Below are positions 1 to 8,815 of a stretch of DNA of 36,806 nucleotides, piece after piece. A model generated the notes under the pieces. It saw only the letters and a program-made list of their open reading frames with translations, was not told the origin of the DNA and made no database searches. Positions within the stretch are counted from its first letter, which is position 1. The number at the start of each line of letters is the position of its first letter. The translations under genes and the position numbers were made by a program. The stretch is from CAYVFC01 sp964450715 (lineage in GTDB: Bacteria; Myxococcota_A; Polyangia; Polyangiales; JAFGIB01): assembly GCA_964450715.1 (NCBI GenBank), contig CAYVFC010000079.1, positions 1-36,806 on the forward strand, written 5' to 3'.

Positions 1-57
<57 letters not shown>

Positions 58-237
58 GACCGAATACGGGCGGACGTTCTGTCCGGGGAGGGGGTATTTC
101 GCGAGGCCGGCGGTAAGAGACTCGGCCTGCCGACCGGGGTCAATACCTCGCGCGCAGTAAGCGTTCAGGCCTTGGGCAGCGCGGCGGTCAAGGCGCCCGA
201 AAAACCGAGCGCGCCCGGCCCTATTTATGCAAGCGGT

Positions 238-377
238 CGTACGCGGGGTCACCGGAACCGCGCACTGATGACGTTCGGGAAGACCGATGCGGAAGACACC
301 AGCAGGAAAGCTGTCGCGCGCGGTTCCGGTGACCCGGAGGGGGCACGAGGGGCGCGGTTCCGGTGACCCCGCGTACG
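238..377. repeat. 26-bp perfect inverted repeat with an extra third arm
   Basis: Bases 238-263 and 352-377 are exact reverse complements (26 bp). A third, partial copy of the right arm (18 bp) lies at 318-335. The core of each arm, GGTTCCGGTGACC, is itself nearly palindromic. No credible gene covers this stretch, so it looks like a REP-type or other structured non-coding repeat. Which arms pair in vivo is unknown. Confidence 0.75.
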
Positions 378-417
378 CCCCTCCTGGTTCACGAGAGCGA
401 GAGCGTATCGCGCTGAG

Positions 418-517
418 GTGACCTCTCGAAAAGGCGCGGCTAACCGTATCGCGAGCATCCGGGGCCGCCGCCAGCCTATACAGCAACCATAGTCGCCGCG
501 CCGTTTCGAGAGGTCAC
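418..517. repeat. 23-bp inverted repeat (one mismatch), 54-nt loop
   Basis: Bases 418-440 and 495-517 are reverse complements with a single mismatch. The arm contains GTGACCTCTCGAAA followed by GGCGCGGC. The sequence CGTATCGCG occurs at the left of the structure and again inside the loop. Together with the 238-377 repeat this makes 1-615 a stretch of structured non-coding DNA without a supportable gene. Confidence 0.7.
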
Positions 518-552
518 TCGCGGACAAGGGGGGGGGGAGGCGTTAAACGCTT

Positions 553-592
553 CGGGCCGCCGCAACACCTGCGAGGGTGCCCCGGCGGCCCG
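553..592 (-). terminator. Possible terminator hairpin of the 616-2055 lipoprotein gene
   Basis: CGGGCCGCCG at 553-562 pairs perfectly with CGGCGGCCCG at 583-592, with a 20-nt loop that can pair partly. It lies 24 nt beyond the stop of the minus-strand lipoprotein gene. No T-tract follows, so intrinsic termination is uncertain. Confidence 0.35.
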
Positions 593-615
593 AGAGCTAC
601 GGCTGTAAGTAGTGG

Positions 616-2055
616 CTAGAAGCCGGCCGCAGACCTAAGCGCGGCTTCAGTGGCGTCTGCCTCCGCGCGAATATCCGCGCAGCTGACGTCGATACCCGGC
701 CCGGCCACGCGCTTGACGTAGGAGACCGCGCCCTTGCTCACGCTGCGGTCCACAAAGGTCGGCCAGGTCACGGCCACGCCGTTGTAGGTGTCGGGCGGCG
801 CATCGCCCTCGTTCAGAGGTATGTACAGCGGGAGGTGAGAATCCATGAAGTCCGACTCGGCCACGGTGCACTCCTGACCCGCGGTCGCCGCAGGCGTGCC
901 GCTTCCCTCTGCCCGGATGCAGCTCCAGAGACGAAGGTCGAAGTTCTCGACCGAGGCCTTGCCCCAGCCGCTCGCGCAGTCGTCGCCAATGGTACCGCCG
1001 CCATCACCCCTGAAGCGGGTGCCCACGAAGAGGGTCTCCGCTTTCGCAACGTTCGAGCCCGGAAACAGAACCGTGGGATCGGCGCTAAGCGGTGCCGCGG
1101 CCCAGGTGAACGGATCCGTGCCGGCCAGCCCGCAGCCCGTCGACTCGGCCTGACTCCCTAGATTGGCAAAAGTGGCCGAAATCGCCGGATTGCCGTCGCC
1201 GTCGTAGTCCGGGAAACAGGCCACTCCGCTGCCCGCGGGGCAGGCGAGCGTCGCCGTCTCGGCGGCGGTCGGCCAGGTGGCGTCCGGATCGTTCAAGTCA
1301 ATGCCGTAGAGATAGGTCTGCAAGGGTATCGACAGGAACCCGCCTGGATCGAAGCTCGTGGTGGTAGCGGTCACCGTGACCGGCGCTACGGTCGGACTGT
1401 CCCATACCGCGTCGGGTACGACCGGATTGAGCCAGCTGCACATCAGCATACTGGTCAGCGGCGGCATCTTGATCCCGCAGGGATAGATCTGGGACTGCGC
1501 CTCGCCGTTATCGCACACACCCGGCGAAACCACCTTGACGTAGACCTCGATCTGGCCCCGACCGGCATCTGTCGAGGAGAACAGGAGCAGGTCTGCCGAG
1601 GGGATCCAGTAGACGTCGGCGATGATCTTGCTGGCGTAGGTGCCGGCCGCGTTGGGCTTGCAGGCCCCGTCTGGAAGCGGGGGAGCATTCGAGCAGATCA
1701 TGCCACCCGTGCCGCCGGTGGTCCCGGCGCCGCCATCTCCGCCGGTAGTCCCGGCGCCGCTCGTGCCGGCGACCTCGCCGCCACCGCCGGCAACGCTTCC
1801 GGCTTGTCCGGCAGTACCGCCGCCTACTCCGCCTGTCGTGCCGGCCACTCCAGCAGCACCGGCCATCCCGGCGGTAGCGCCCACTCCGCCACCGCCGGCC
1901 ATGCCGCCGCTACCGCCGGTCATGCCACCGCCGCCGCCCGCGGTGCCGCCGTCGCTGCTACCGCCACACGCTACCGCTCCCGCGATCGCTACGACTATCG
2001 CAAAGAGCAGAGCCGCTGATTTCTTGAAAGTTATTTCCGGAAAATACTTATTCAT
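616..2055 (-). CDS. Gly-rich-linker lipoprotein, function unknown
   Basis: Predicted protein of 479 residues. A hydrophobic segment (about residues 13-29) ends in a lipobox, AVAC, with Cys30 as the likely lipidation site, so the product is probably anchored in the envelope and surface- or periplasm-facing. Residues about 31-117 form a low-complexity linker of Gly, Ala, Thr and Val. The C-terminal part (about 118-479) is a Cys-containing globular domain that I cannot assign to a family; it includes a DYDGDGNP stretch resembling a short calcium-binding loop. The start has an AGAGGA Shine-Dalgarno 7 nt upstream and a promoter-like element behind it. Secreted lipoproteins of this build are common in Myxococcota. 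Function is unknown. Confidence 0.8.
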   Translation of the reverse strand: MNKYFPEITFKKSAALLFAIVVAIAGAVACGGSSDGGTAGGGGGMTGGSGGMAGGGGVGATAGMAGAAGVAGTTGGVGGGTAGQAGSVAGGGGEVAGTSGAGTTGGDGGAGTTGGTGGMICSNAPPLPDGACKPNAAGTYASKIIADVYWIPSADLLLFSSTDAGRGQIEVYVKVVSPGVCDNGEAQSQIYPCGIKMPPLTSMLMCSWLNPVVPDAVWDSPTVAPVTVTATTTSFDPGGFLSIPLQTYLYGIDLNDPDATWPTAAETATLACPAGSGVACFPDYDGDGNPAISATFANLGSQAESTGCGLAGTDPFTWAAAPLSADPTVLFPGSNVAKAETLFVGTRFRGDGGGTIGDDCASGWGKASVENFDLRLWSCIRAEGSGTPAATAGQECTVAESDFMDSHLPLYIPLNEGDAPPDTYNGVAVTWPTFVDRSVSKGAVSYVKRVAGPGIDVSCADIRAEADATEAALRSAAGF

Positions 2056-2062
2056 CCTGTTT

Positions 2063-2104
2063 TCCTCTTTTTCTTAAATATGACTACGTGACGCTTATTG
2101 ACAA
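2063..2104 (-). promoter_or_regulatory. Promoter and RBS of the 616-2055 lipoprotein gene
   Basis: On the minus strand TTGTCA (2104-2099) and TATTTA (2080-2075) are separated by 18 bp and resemble a sigma-70 promoter. AGAGGA (2068-2063) is placed as a ribosome-binding site 7 nt before the ATG. This AT-rich patch stands out from its GC-rich surroundings. The rest of the 236-bp gap to the next gene (2292) shows only T-rich runs and no supportable gene. Confidence 0.45.
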
Positions 2105-2291
2105 TCCATGGCCCCGAATAACCGTTTTTTCTTTATCAGTAAGTCGCCCCCTGCGGAATAGTTTTTCTTTAATAATCCTTTCTTCGGACACCAACTCGGG
2201 TACGTTGGGAAAACGTCGAGGGGTCTCTGTCGAACCCCGGAATACGCTCGTGTCCTCGCAGTACGGTGACGGGACCACGGTCTGCTCTGCT

Positions 2292-4547
2292 TCAGGTACG
2301 AGCGGGCAGCCTGAGCTCGATCCGCCGTAGCAGACGTGCTCCGGCTCGGACGGCATGCGCGTCCACCGCCACTGCCAGTACTGCGGCGATGGCCGGGACG
2401 ATGAGTCCGGTGGCTGCCGCGGCCACGATCACGCCGAACGCCACCGCCGCCACGCTGGTGGCCCGGAACGCGCGGTCGCGGGCGGCGCGCGCGATCCAAA
2501 GGGCATCGGAAGCGTCTCGAACGTCCGAGGTAGCCAGGGAGATGGCGTACTCGCCCGCGGCACCCCCGGCCGCGCCCAGCGCGATGCTCACGTCGGCCGC
2601 GGTCAGAGCGGGCTGATCGTCCACCGGGTGTCCGACAAAAGCCACCTTGCCCCCGGTATCGCGCAGCAACCTGACCTCCCTCCCGCGCTCCTCGGGCAGC
2701 AGCTCGGCCTTGACGTGCGCTATGTCCAGCCCGCCGGCGAGCTTCTCCACGGTTCGGCGCTGGTCCCCGGTCAGCAGCGCGATGTCGATATTCAGGTCGA
2801 GCATGCGCTGCACCGCCGCTCGGACCCCCGGCCGCAGCTCGTCCTGAAGCGCCAGCACGGCGCGAACCCGTCCGCCGAGCGCAATAAAGACAGACGTCAA
2901 ACCGTTCGACTCGGCGACGGCCGCCACCGATTCCGCCGCCGCTACGCTGATCCCTTGGTCGAGCAGTAGCTTGCGATTGCCCACCACCAGCTCGTCGCCG
3001 CCGCCGGAAAGCGCGGTCACCCCCCGTCCCGGCAGAAAGGAGACCCGTCGCACCTTCCGCGGCTGTATCCGGCAGGAAAGCGCGTAGCGAACGATGGCGT
3101 CCGCGATGGGATTGCGTCCGGCCGCCTCCTCGGCGGCAGCCGCCAGAGCGAGCAACGGTTCTGGCTCGTTTCCGGGCAATGGATGGACCTCGAGCACCTC
3201 GGGCTTTCCCTCGGTGAGCGTTCCGAAAGGGGAAAAGCCGACCACGGAGACCCTTCCCGCCAGGTCCAGCGCGCTCGCGTTCTGGAAGACGATACCCCGG
3301 CTTGCGGCCGCCGAGGCGGCGGCGACCAGCGGGGACTCCGCGGCCCGGCGCACGGCCAGCAGGGGGGCGGCGAGCAGGACGGCGCTCGCCGCCGAAACCG
3401 GGGCGGTTAGCCCGCCCGCCTCGGCCAGAAAGAAGACCGCGCAGGCGAGCGCCATGGTGATCAGCCCCCCCCACCGCGTCACCTCTCCGGCGAAACGAGC
3501 GATGGGCGCCGCCTCGCGTGCGGTCACGCTGCCGAAGTCGGCCAGGCTGACCAGCGCGCGGGTCTCCCCCACCCTACAGGCCAGAACGCGTATCGCTCCT
3601 TTCACCACTTTGCTCCCGGCGAGCAGCGGGTCCCCGGGAAGGCGTCGGACCGGGGTTTGAGCGCCGGGAAAGAGCAGCACCGACGCCTCCCCGGCCTGGA
3701 CCACACCGTCGACACCCGACCGGTCGCCTTCCGCGATCAGTACGTCCTCGCCGGTGCGAACCCTTTCCACGGGAACGACCTGGGCCGACAGCGAGCTGGA
3801 ATCGATGCTGCTCTTATCCGGTACGCGCACGGTGGAGGGAAGCCGCCTGAGCAGGCCCCGGATCGCCTGGGCCACCGGTCGGGTCGCCCGCGCGTCGAAC
3901 CACGCCCGGGCGATCATGGCCGCCGAGGCCAGCGCCGCTCCCTCGATCCCGAGCCAGGAACCGCTGCCCTCCAGCGCCGAGTTGGCCGCGCCCACCGCCG
4001 CTCCGATCGCTCCTGCCGGTCCGAGCGCCCAGGCCAGATAGCCCACGTCCTTGACCGCGGGCCACGACGCCAATAGCGCAGCGCCGGCGGCGAGGCAGGT
4101 GAACAGGGCCGAGGCGAGAACCGGCAGGCGCGAAGTAGCAAAAAACCCGAGGAGCATCGCGCACCCCACCGCAACCGTACCCGCCCAGAGCGCTTGCTCG
4201 AACGCCCGTGGATCAGACGACCTGAGCGGATCCGCATCGACGCTCGAGCTCGATACCGAGTCGGTCGAAAAGATGGGTACCCGGGATCGCTTCTCCGCGG
4301 CCGAGACGGAGGACTCGACGCGACCGTAGCGCTCCCCTTGCAGGAAACCGCGCCGGCAATCGGCTCCGCATAGATACCGGAAGCCGTCGCCGAACAGCAC
4401 CACCGATCCCGCCCGCAGCGGATCGACCGCCGCGCCGCAGGCCGGACAGGGACGGCTGGTCACCCGGGGACGATCCTCGGGCAACTCGTGGGACGGCTGA
4501 AGCGGTACTGCACCGCTTTCTCGCTGCTCGTTTACAATCGGCGGCAC
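2292..4547 (-). CDS. P1B-type ATPase-like protein with all catalytic motifs substituted (pseudo-ATPase)
   Basis: The 751-residue protein has the layout of a heavy-metal P1B ATPase but not its active site. N-terminal C34-x2-C37 and C60-x3-C64 form a TRASH/YHS-like metal-binding finger. Hydrophobic helices follow at about 120-215. The actuator TGES becomes PGAQ (294-297). The membrane CPC becomes APL (394-396). The phosphorylation motif DKTGT becomes SPFGT (439-443), so the phosphorylated Asp is Ser. The SEHP histidine becomes Asn479. GDGxND becomes GHPVDD (639-644). The flanking context survives (GTLTEGKP, LTGD at 592-595, ALTAADVSIALG), and the frame is open, which argues against recent decay. 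Such a protein cannot form the normal aspartyl-phosphate; a metal-sensing, chaperone or scaffold role is inference. GTG start; divergent from the DapF-like gene with a 66-bp gap. Confidence 0.85.
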   Translation of the reverse strand: MPPIVNEQRESGAVPLQPSHELPEDRPRVTSRPCPACGAAVDPLRAGSVVLFGDGFRYLCGADCRRGFLQGERYGRVESSVSAAEKRSRVPIFSTDSVSSSSVDADPLRSSDPRAFEQALWAGTVAVGCAMLLGFFATSRLPVLASALFTCLAAGAALLASWPAVKDVGYLAWALGPAGAIGAAVGAANSALEGSGSWLGIEGAALASAAMIARAWFDARATRPVAQAIRGLLRRLPSTVRVPDKSSIDSSSLSAQVVPVERVRTGEDVLIAEGDRSGVDGVVQAGEASVLLFPGAQTPVRRLPGDPLLAGSKVVKGAIRVLACRVGETRALVSLADFGSVTAREAAPIARFAGEVTRWGGLITMALACAVFFLAEAGGLTAPVSAASAVLLAAPLLAVRRAAESPLVAAASAAASRGIVFQNASALDLAGRVSVVGFSPFGTLTEGKPEVLEVHPLPGNEPEPLLALAAAAEEAAGRNPIADAIVRYALSCRIQPRKVRRVSFLPGRGVTALSGGGDELVVGNRKLLLDQGISVAAAESVAAVAESNGLTSVFIALGGRVRAVLALQDELRPGVRAAVQRMLDLNIDIALLTGDQRRTVEKLAGGLDIAHVKAELLPEERGREVRLLRDTGGKVAFVGHPVDDQPALTAADVSIALGAAGGAAGEYAISLATSDVRDASDALWIARAARDRAFRATSVAAVAFGVIVAAAATGLIVPAIAAVLAVAVDAHAVRAGARLLRRIELRLPART

Positions 4548-4613
4548 GAGCGCCTACCCTACCACCGCCATCGGCGGCCTTCCATCCCAACTCCCGGAGA
4601 GAGGAAACGGTCC

Positions 4614-5480
4614 ATGCGATTCCACAAGTACCACGCTTTAGGCAACGACTACATCGTCATCGACCCCCGGCAGAATCCCGTCGCGCTCGACCCGGCGGCC
4701 ATCCGTCTCGTCTGCCACCGCAACCTGGGCATCGGCTCGGACGGGATCCTGCTGGGCCCCATCGAGAAGGCCGAGGGCCTGGCGCTGCGCATCTTCAACC
4801 CGGACGGCAGCGAGGCCGAGAAGAGCGGGAACGGCATCCGCATCTTCTCCCGCTACCTGGTGGAAGCCGGCTACGCGAAGCAGAGCGTCTTCACCCTGCA
4901 GACCCTGGGCGGCGCGGTCGAGGTTCGCGTTCTGGAATCCGACGGCAGCTTGATGGAGGTCGACATGGGCAGGGTGACCTTCCAGAGCGACGAGATTCCG
5001 GTGAACGGCGAGAGCCGCCAAGTGGTGGACGAGGCGATCACCATCGAGGATACGACATACAAGATGACCTGCGCCTCGGTCGGCAACCCCCACTGCGTGT
5101 TGCCGCTGGGTACCATTTCCCCAGAGCTGGCCCAGCGCCTCGGACCGAAGCTGGAAAACCACCCGCTTTTTCCCAACCGCATCAACGTGCAGCTGCTCAA
5201 GGTCCTGGATAGAAGCAACATCCAGATCGAGATCTGGGAACGGGGCGCGGGCTATACGCTGGCCTCGGGAAGCAGCAGCTGCGCGGCTGCCTCGGCCGCG
5301 TACCGGCTCGGCCTGGTCGACGCCGCGCTGGACGTGCACATGCCGGGCGGCGTGATCGGCATCGCCATCAAACCAGACGGCCATATCCACATGCGGGGAA
5401 GCGTCTCTAGCGTGGCCTCGGGTACCTTCAGCGAACAGTTCGCACGGGAGCTACAGACCGGATTGCCGGAAGGCTCGTAG
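4614..5480 (+). CDS. DapF-like protein with both catalytic Cys replaced by Ser
   Basis: Protein of 288 residues clearly in the diaminopimelate epimerase fold family: N-terminal KYHALGNDYIVID, GSDGILL, FNPDGSEAEK, GNPHC and ERGAGYTLASGS are family landmarks. True DapF uses two cysteines (E. coli Cys73 in QCGNGAR and Cys217 in ACGSGAC) to epimerise LL-diaminopimelate to the meso form for lysine and peptidoglycan synthesis. Here they are Ser71 (KSGNGIR) and Ser218 (ASGSSSC). I recall a subgroup annotated as DapF with this Ser/Ser pattern, but have not checked it. The protein may be a divergent epimerase, an enzyme of another substrate, or inactive. The ATG at 4614 has a purine-rich GGAGAGAGGAAAC upstream and matches the family N-terminus, so a longer in-frame start at 4488 is rejected. 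Confidence 0.85.
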   Translation: MRFHKYHALGNDYIVIDPRQNPVALDPAAIRLVCHRNLGIGSDGILLGPIEKAEGLALRIFNPDGSEAEKSGNGIRIFSRYLVEAGYAKQSVFTLQTLGGAVEVRVLESDGSLMEVDMGRVTFQSDEIPVNGESRQVVDEAITIEDTTYKMTCASVGNPHCVLPLGTISPELAQRLGPKLENHPLFPNRINVQLLKVLDRSNIQIEIWERGAGYTLASGSSSCAAASAAYRLGLVDAALDVHMPGGVIGIAIKPDGHIHMRGSVSSVASGTFSEQFARELQTGLPEGS

Positions 5481-5512
5481 GGGCGGGCGACGGGAGAGGG
5501 CAAGCCCCTCCC

Positions 5513-7669
5513 CTACGCCTCTTCCTTTTCCTTCTTGGCTTCCTCGATCAGCTTGTCGGCCAGCTCGCGGGGGAGCTCCTCGTAGTTGGAGACCGTCATC
5601 TCGTGGAAGCCCCTGCCCGAGGTCATGGAACGAAGCTTGGTCGAGTAGCGGTGCATTTCCGCGAGCGGCACACGAGCCTTCACTTTCTGAAACTTGCCCT
5701 CGCTCTCCATACCCAGGATCTTGCCGCGACGGCTGCTGAGGTCGCCCATCACGTCGCCCATGAACTCCTCGGGCACGTGTACCTCCACGTCGGCGATGGG
5801 CTCGAACATCACCGGCTTGGCTTCCAGCACGCCGTTGCGGAAGGCCATGCGCCCGGCGGTCTTGAAGGCGTTCTCGTTGGAGTCCACCGAGTGCATCTTA
5901 CCGTCGTGGAGGATGACCTGCACATCGCGCACCGGGTAGCCCGCCACCACGCCGCCATGCATCATCTCCAGAATGCCCTTCTTGACCGCGGGGATGAAGC
6001 GCGCATCGATGGCGCCGCCCACGATACAGTTGATAAACGACAACTTGCCGCCCCAGGGCAGCTCTTCCAGCTCCTCGCCCCGCACCGTGAACTCGGAAGG
6101 AACAGCCGGCGGACGTTCCGCGTTATAGGGCTGGATGAAGAAATGCACCTCGCCGAACTGCCCGGCGCCGCCGGTCTGCTTCTTGTGCCGGTACATGACC
6201 CGCGTCTTGGACTTGATGGTCTCCCGGTAGGGAATCCGGGGCTCCTTGGTGTCGACCTCGACCCCGAACTTATCCTTCAGCCGCTTGACGATCAGGGCCA
6301 GATGCAGCTCGCCCTGCCCGCTGATGATCATCTGCGACATCTCCGAATCGTGGGTGATGGTGAAGGAGGGATCCTCCTCGCGCAGGCGGCTCAGCCCGTC
6401 GCTGATCTTCTCCTCGTCACTGCGCGCCTTGGGCACGATCGCCACGTGGATGGAGGGCTTGGGAAAATCGACCGCGGGCAGCTTGATGGGGTCGGACTTG
6501 TCGCAGAGCGTATCTCCGGTATGCGTGGCCTTGAGCTTAACCGCCGCTCCGATGTCGCCGGCCGTCACCTGCCCGGTCTCCGTTCGGTTCTTGCCGTTGG
6601 TGAAGAAGAGCTGCCCGATACGCTCGGTATTGCCGGTGGTGGCGTTGAGCAGATCCGCCCCGCTGGCCACGCTTCCCGCGTAGACCTTGAAGAAGGAGAG
6701 CTCACCCACGTGGGCCTCGGCAATCGTCTTGAAGACGAAGGCGAGCGGTGTGCCCGCGCTTTCGATCTGGCGCACTACCTGCTCGTCCTTGTGAGGCCTG
6801 GCCCCCACCACCTCCTTCGCCCAGTCCGGGGCCGGAAGGTACCTGCAAACCGCATCCAGCAGCCTCCGGGTACCGATGTTGCCCTCCGCCGCAGAGCAGA
6901 ATACCGGGAACAACCCTCGCTTGCTGACCGCGGTGCAGAAACCGGAAGCGAACTGTTCCTCGGTGAGCTCGCCCTTATCCAGGTAGGCCTCGAGCAGCTC
7001 GTCGTCGCTCTCGGCCACCGCCTCCATCAGCTTCTCGCGCAGGCTGTCCGCGGTCGCCTTCTGGTCCTCGGGGATCTCCTTCTCCTCTACCTTACCGCTG
7101 CCATCGGTCGAAAAGCTGAGCTGCTTCATCAGGATCAGGTCGACGACGGTGTTGAACTCGGCCTGGCCGTGACCCACGGGGAACTGTACCGCGGCCACTC
7201 CCCGGCCGTACTGCTCCTGCAAGGCGGCCACGGTCTGGTTGAAGTCGGACTGCTCCTTGTCGAGCTTGTTGACGACGAAGATGGCGGGCAGCTTCCGCTC
7301 GTCGGCCGTGCGCCACCCCTGCTCAATGCCAACCTCCACGCCGGACAGCGCATCCATCACCAGCACCGCCGTATCCGCCGCGCGCAACGCCCCGCGGCAC
7401 TCCCCCAGAAAGTCCGAGTAGCCGGGCACGTCTATTATATTGATCTTGGTCCCACTCCAGTCGCCGTTCAGCATGGCAGCGCTGATAGAGATCTTGCGCT
7501 CACTCTCGTCCGGGGTGAAGTCGGAGAGGGTGTTTCCCGCGTCGACGGTCCCCATGCGGTTGACGATTCCCATGCATAGGGCCATGGCCTCGGCCAGAGT
7601 GGTCTTGCCGGAATTCCCCTGCCCGACCAGGGCGATGTTGCGTATTTGACCGATTCCGTACTCTTTCAC
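5513..7669 (-). CDS. Elongation factor G-like translational GTPase
   Basis: Protein of 718 residues, typical length for EF-G. The P-loop is GQGNSGKTT (16-24), G3 is DVPGYSDF (80-87) and G4 is NKLDK (124-128); domain IV landmarks include QTGGAGQFGEV. EF-G proper has an AHIDAGKTT P-loop and an RGITI switch; here the switch is RKISI. This places the product with the EF-G-like paralogues (EF-G_bact type) rather than the main translocase. Those proteins are cytoplasmic GTPases of poorly defined ribosomal role. The start is GTG at 7669 with AGGAG 6 nt upstream; the open frame extends further but only into the divergent regulator gene. Convergent with the DapF-like gene, 32 bp apart. Confidence 0.9.
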   Translation of the reverse strand: MKEYGIGQIRNIALVGQGNSGKTTLAEAMALCMGIVNRMGTVDAGNTLSDFTPDESERKISISAAMLNGDWSGTKINIIDVPGYSDFLGECRGALRAADTAVLVMDALSGVEVGIEQGWRTADERKLPAIFVVNKLDKEQSDFNQTVAALQEQYGRGVAAVQFPVGHGQAEFNTVVDLILMKQLSFSTDGSGKVEEKEIPEDQKATADSLREKLMEAVAESDDELLEAYLDKGELTEEQFASGFCTAVSKRGLFPVFCSAAEGNIGTRRLLDAVCRYLPAPDWAKEVVGARPHKDEQVVRQIESAGTPLAFVFKTIAEAHVGELSFFKVYAGSVASGADLLNATTGNTERIGQLFFTNGKNRTETGQVTAGDIGAAVKLKATHTGDTLCDKSDPIKLPAVDFPKPSIHVAIVPKARSDEEKISDGLSRLREEDPSFTITHDSEMSQMIISGQGELHLALIVKRLKDKFGVEVDTKEPRIPYRETIKSKTRVMYRHKKQTGGAGQFGEVHFFIQPYNAERPPAVPSEFTVRGEELEELPWGGKLSFINCIVGGAIDARFIPAVKKGILEMMHGGVVAGYPVRDVQVILHDGKMHSVDSNENAFKTAGRMAFRNGVLEAKPVMFEPIADVEVHVPEEFMGDVMGDLSSRRGKILGMESEGKFQKVKARVPLAEMHRYSTKLRSMTSGRGFHEMTVSNYEELPRELADKLIEEAKKEKEEA

Positions 7670-7789
7670 GGAGCTCTCCTTACATGAAAAGAGGGACGGT
7701 TGTACGCGCTTTCGCCCGCGCGCGCAATCGACCCGGGTCGGCCGGTTTCCGGGAGGTAGAGGAAGGGTATATATTATCCTTTCGGGCCA

Positions 7790-8815
7790 ATGGCGATACG
7801 GTTGCCACAGGAGGAGTACAACGTTCCCGCCTTTCAGGTGGTCCAGCTGGTCGATGTCGTCAAGTTGTGGGGTGTAACCCAGCAGCAGCTCCTCGCCGGC
7901 TCCGGGGTGAGTGACAGCGAGCTGGAAGACCCGGACGCCCGGATCTCGCTCTCGAGCTGGAACACCCTGATCGAGCGAGCGCGCGCGCTCACCGGCGAGC
8001 CCGGCCTCGGCTTCTACCTCGGCCTGCAAAAACGAGCCTCTTTCTACGGCTACCTCGGCTTGGCCGCCACCAGCGCGGCGACCTTGGGAGAAGCGCTGGA
8101 GCTGGCCGTCCGTTTCTCGCATGTGGTCACCACCGCGCTCGACCTCAGGCTCAAGGTGGATGCCGGCATCGGTTCTCTTATCGTCGACGAGCGGGTGGAC
8201 CGGGGCGAAGTGCGAGAGGTGGCGCTGATCAGCCTGCTGGTGGGATTGTGGCAGATCGCGAGCGATCTCACCGGGCGGGATCTTCAGGGAACCGCCGATC
8301 TCGCCATACCCAAGCCCGACTACTTCGAGCGGTTCGCCCACGTACTGCCGGAAGTCCGCTTCGACCAACCGGTGACGCAGCTGGTATTCGACGCCGCGCT
8401 GCTCGAGATCCCGTTGCGCAAGCCCGACCGGGTGGCATTGCTGCTGGGACGCGAGCAATGCGAGCGCAAGCTGCAGGCCCTCGGTTTCGACCGGGGACTG
8501 GTCGAACGGGTACGGCGCCTGCTGCCCAAGCCGGAAGGATTCCACTCGCTGAACGAGCTGGCCGCCACCCTGCACATGTCGCCGCGCACACTCAAGCGCA
8601 GGCTCTCGGCCGAGGGGGAGAGCTTCTCGGAGCTGCTCGACCGCGAGCGTCGGGAGAAGGCTCTGCTGCTGCTGAGCTCTCGCGATCTCACGCTGGAGCA
8701 GATCAGCGAGCGGGTCGGCTACTCGACCGTGCCCAACTTCGTACGCGCCTTCCGCCGTTGGACCGGCAAGACGCCGGCCGCCTTCCGCCGCGCCAACCGC
8801 AAAGCGTCAAAGTGA
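7790..8815 (+). CDS. AraC-family transcriptional regulator
   Basis: Protein of 341 residues with the two-domain layout of OruR/ArgR-type AraC regulators. An N-terminal ligand-sensing domain (about 20-200, Arabinose_bd type) is followed by a C-terminal double helix-turn-helix (about 250-332) with LNELAATLHMSPRTLKRRL and the signature ISERVGYSTVPNFVRAFRRW. It is a DNA-binding activator or repressor; the effector cannot be read from sequence. Transcribed divergently from the EF-G-like gene across 120 bp, which includes an AT-rich TATATATTAT just before the ATG. Whether it controls the EF-G-like gene or itself is not evident. The stop codon lies inside a strong hairpin. Confidence 0.9.
   Translation: MAIRLPQEEYNVPAFQVVQLVDVVKLWGVTQQQLLAGSGVSDSELEDPDARISLSSWNTLIERARALTGEPGLGFYLGLQKRASFYGYLGLAATSAATLGEALELAVRFSHVVTTALDLRLKVDAGIGSLIVDERVDRGEVREVALISLLVGLWQIASDLTGRDLQGTADLAIPKPDYFERFAHVLPEVRFDQPVTQLVFDAALLEIPLRKPDRVALLLGREQCERKLQALGFDRGLVERVRRLLPKPEGFHSLNELAATLHMSPRTLKRRLSAEGESFSELLDRERREKALLLLSSRDLTLEQISERVGYSTVPNFVRAFRRWTGKTPAAFRRANRKASK

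Noticed and set aside
4488..4613. Upstream extension of the DapF-like gene
   Set aside because: The extra 42 codons do not resemble the family and would overlap the start of the divergent gene; the ATG at 4614 gives the canonical N-terminus.
5603..7579. Long plus-strand open frame (658 codons) opposite the EF-G-like gene
   Set aside because: It is the antisense of a clear GTPase gene in a GC-rich genome, where codon bias opens the opposite frame. Its translation shows no recognisable domain.
7670..8575. Upstream extension of the EF-G-like gene by about 300 codons
   Set aside because: It is antisense to the AraC-type regulator, and the GTG at 7669 has a ribosome-binding site and the family N-terminus.
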